Assembly (NCBI GenBank): GCA_004555145.1
Contig: SFJB01000013.1
Location: 1-22,031, forward strand
Reading direction: 5' to 3'
Source: Bacteroidales bacterium
Lineage (GTDB): Bacteria > Bacteroidota > Bacteroidia > Bacteroidales > UBA932
DNA: 22,031 bases
The translations under genes and the position numbers were made by a program. Shown in pieces: positions 21,712 through 22,031 of the stretch (within the stretch, counting starts at the first letter, position 1; the number at the start of each line of letters is the position of its first letter). Under the pieces are notes generated by a model, which saw only the letters and a list, made by a program, of their open reading frames with translations, was not told the origin of the DNA and ran no database searches.

Positions 21712-22031
21712 ATGGAAAACATCAAACCGACAAGGTATGTAAACCTGATGGCCGATTCCGGCTTCAAGGCGGTATTCGCCGACAGAGAGAACAAGAAACT
21801 GCTCATCTGCCTTCTCAACCACCTCCTCCCGGAGGACGCAAAGGTCAATGACATTGTGAGTTACGAGGACCGAGAGCGCAGCGCGATGAGCATCTACGGG
21901 AAGAAGACTTCACTGGACCTGATTTGCAAGGGTGACGACGGGAGCCTGTTCGAGGTGGAGGTCCAGCGTGACGAGCAGTCGTATTTCTTCGAGAGGTGCC
22001 TGTTCTACGCCAGTGAGCTGTACTACACGCA
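21712..22031 (+). CDS. Rpn-family (PD-(D/E)XK) nuclease/putative transposase, 3' end outside window
   Basis: The first 106 residues of a protein of the Rpn/PDDEXK_2 family are visible and the frame is open to the right edge. The N-terminus ENIKPTRYVNLMADSGFKAVF followed by NKKLLICLLNHLLPED is the family start. The nuclease core shows SIYGKKTSLDLICKGDDGS, with the catalytic aspartate, and FEVEVQRDEQSYFFERC, giving the D...ExQ pattern of this group, followed by the typical YASELYY. Members related to E. coli RpnA-E promote recA-independent recombination through DNA cleavage; in Bacteroidetes the family is multi-copy and often annotated as transposase. It has its own promoter at 21630 and is divergent from the candidate structured RNA. 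Confidence 0.88.
   Translation, partial: MENIKPTRYVNLMADSGFKAVFADRENKKLLICLLNHLLPEDAKVNDIVSYEDRERSAMSIYGKKTSLDLICKGDDGSLFEVEVQRDEQSYFFERCLFYASELYYT

Overview
This window looks like a chromosomal segment from a Bacteroidales member, possibly a gut or rumen lineage. The evidence is several Bacteroidetes-type -7 boxes (TAnnTTTG), a rseC-rnfBCDGEA cluster in the usual Bacteroidetes order, a SufB/SufC/SufD cluster, and an M23 peptidase/MerR/zinc-ribbon/DnaB neighbourhood. No rRNA, tRNA or CRISPR array was seen. Genus-level placement is not supported.

Left part (1-4230, all +): the 3' end of one LytM-type M23 peptidase, a complete membrane-anchored M23 peptidase, a small MerR-type regulator, then a promoter and a coiled-coil zinc-ribbon protein (DUF164 type) followed by dnaB. 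Middle-left (4217-10093): RseC overlaps the end of dnaB and leads into a complete Rnf complex (rnfB, C, D, G, E, A), a ferredoxin:NAD+ oxidoreductase coupled to ion transport. A small outer-membrane-type protein closes the cluster, followed by a strong intrinsic terminator. A promoter overlaps that terminator and drives a drastically shortened Nfn-type (ferredoxin:NADP+ oxidoreductase/GltD-like) gene and a YitT-family membrane protein. The Nfn gene appears to have lost its middle, including all expected Fe-S cysteine motifs.

Middle-right (11973-20776): a Na+:solute symporter on the minus strand is divergent from a long + strand operon: sufB, pnuC, sufC, a half-length sufD, ispE, a flippase fused to a TupA-like ATP-grasp domain, and a DUF616/TOD1-like glycosyltransferase. 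This joins Fe-S assembly, nicotinamide riboside uptake, isoprenoid synthesis (IspE belongs to the pathway whose IspG and IspH are Fe-S enzymes) and surface-glycan functions in one tightly packed unit.

Right end (20777-21711): about 935 bases with no credible protein gene, but rich in structure. It holds a 177-bp MITE-like element with 21-bp perfect terminal inverted repeats and a 6-bp target duplication. It also holds a multi-hairpin domain closed by about 26 base pairs of stem, another closed hairpin domain whose minus-strand reading has a GAAA tetraloop, an isolated perfect hairpin, and a candidate minus-strand promoter. I read this as a candidate large structured non-coding RNA on the minus strand, interrupted by the MITE and divergent from an Rpn-family (PD-(D/E)XK) nuclease/transposase gene that runs off the right edge. 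That RNA and the Nfn deletion are the observations most worth following up.
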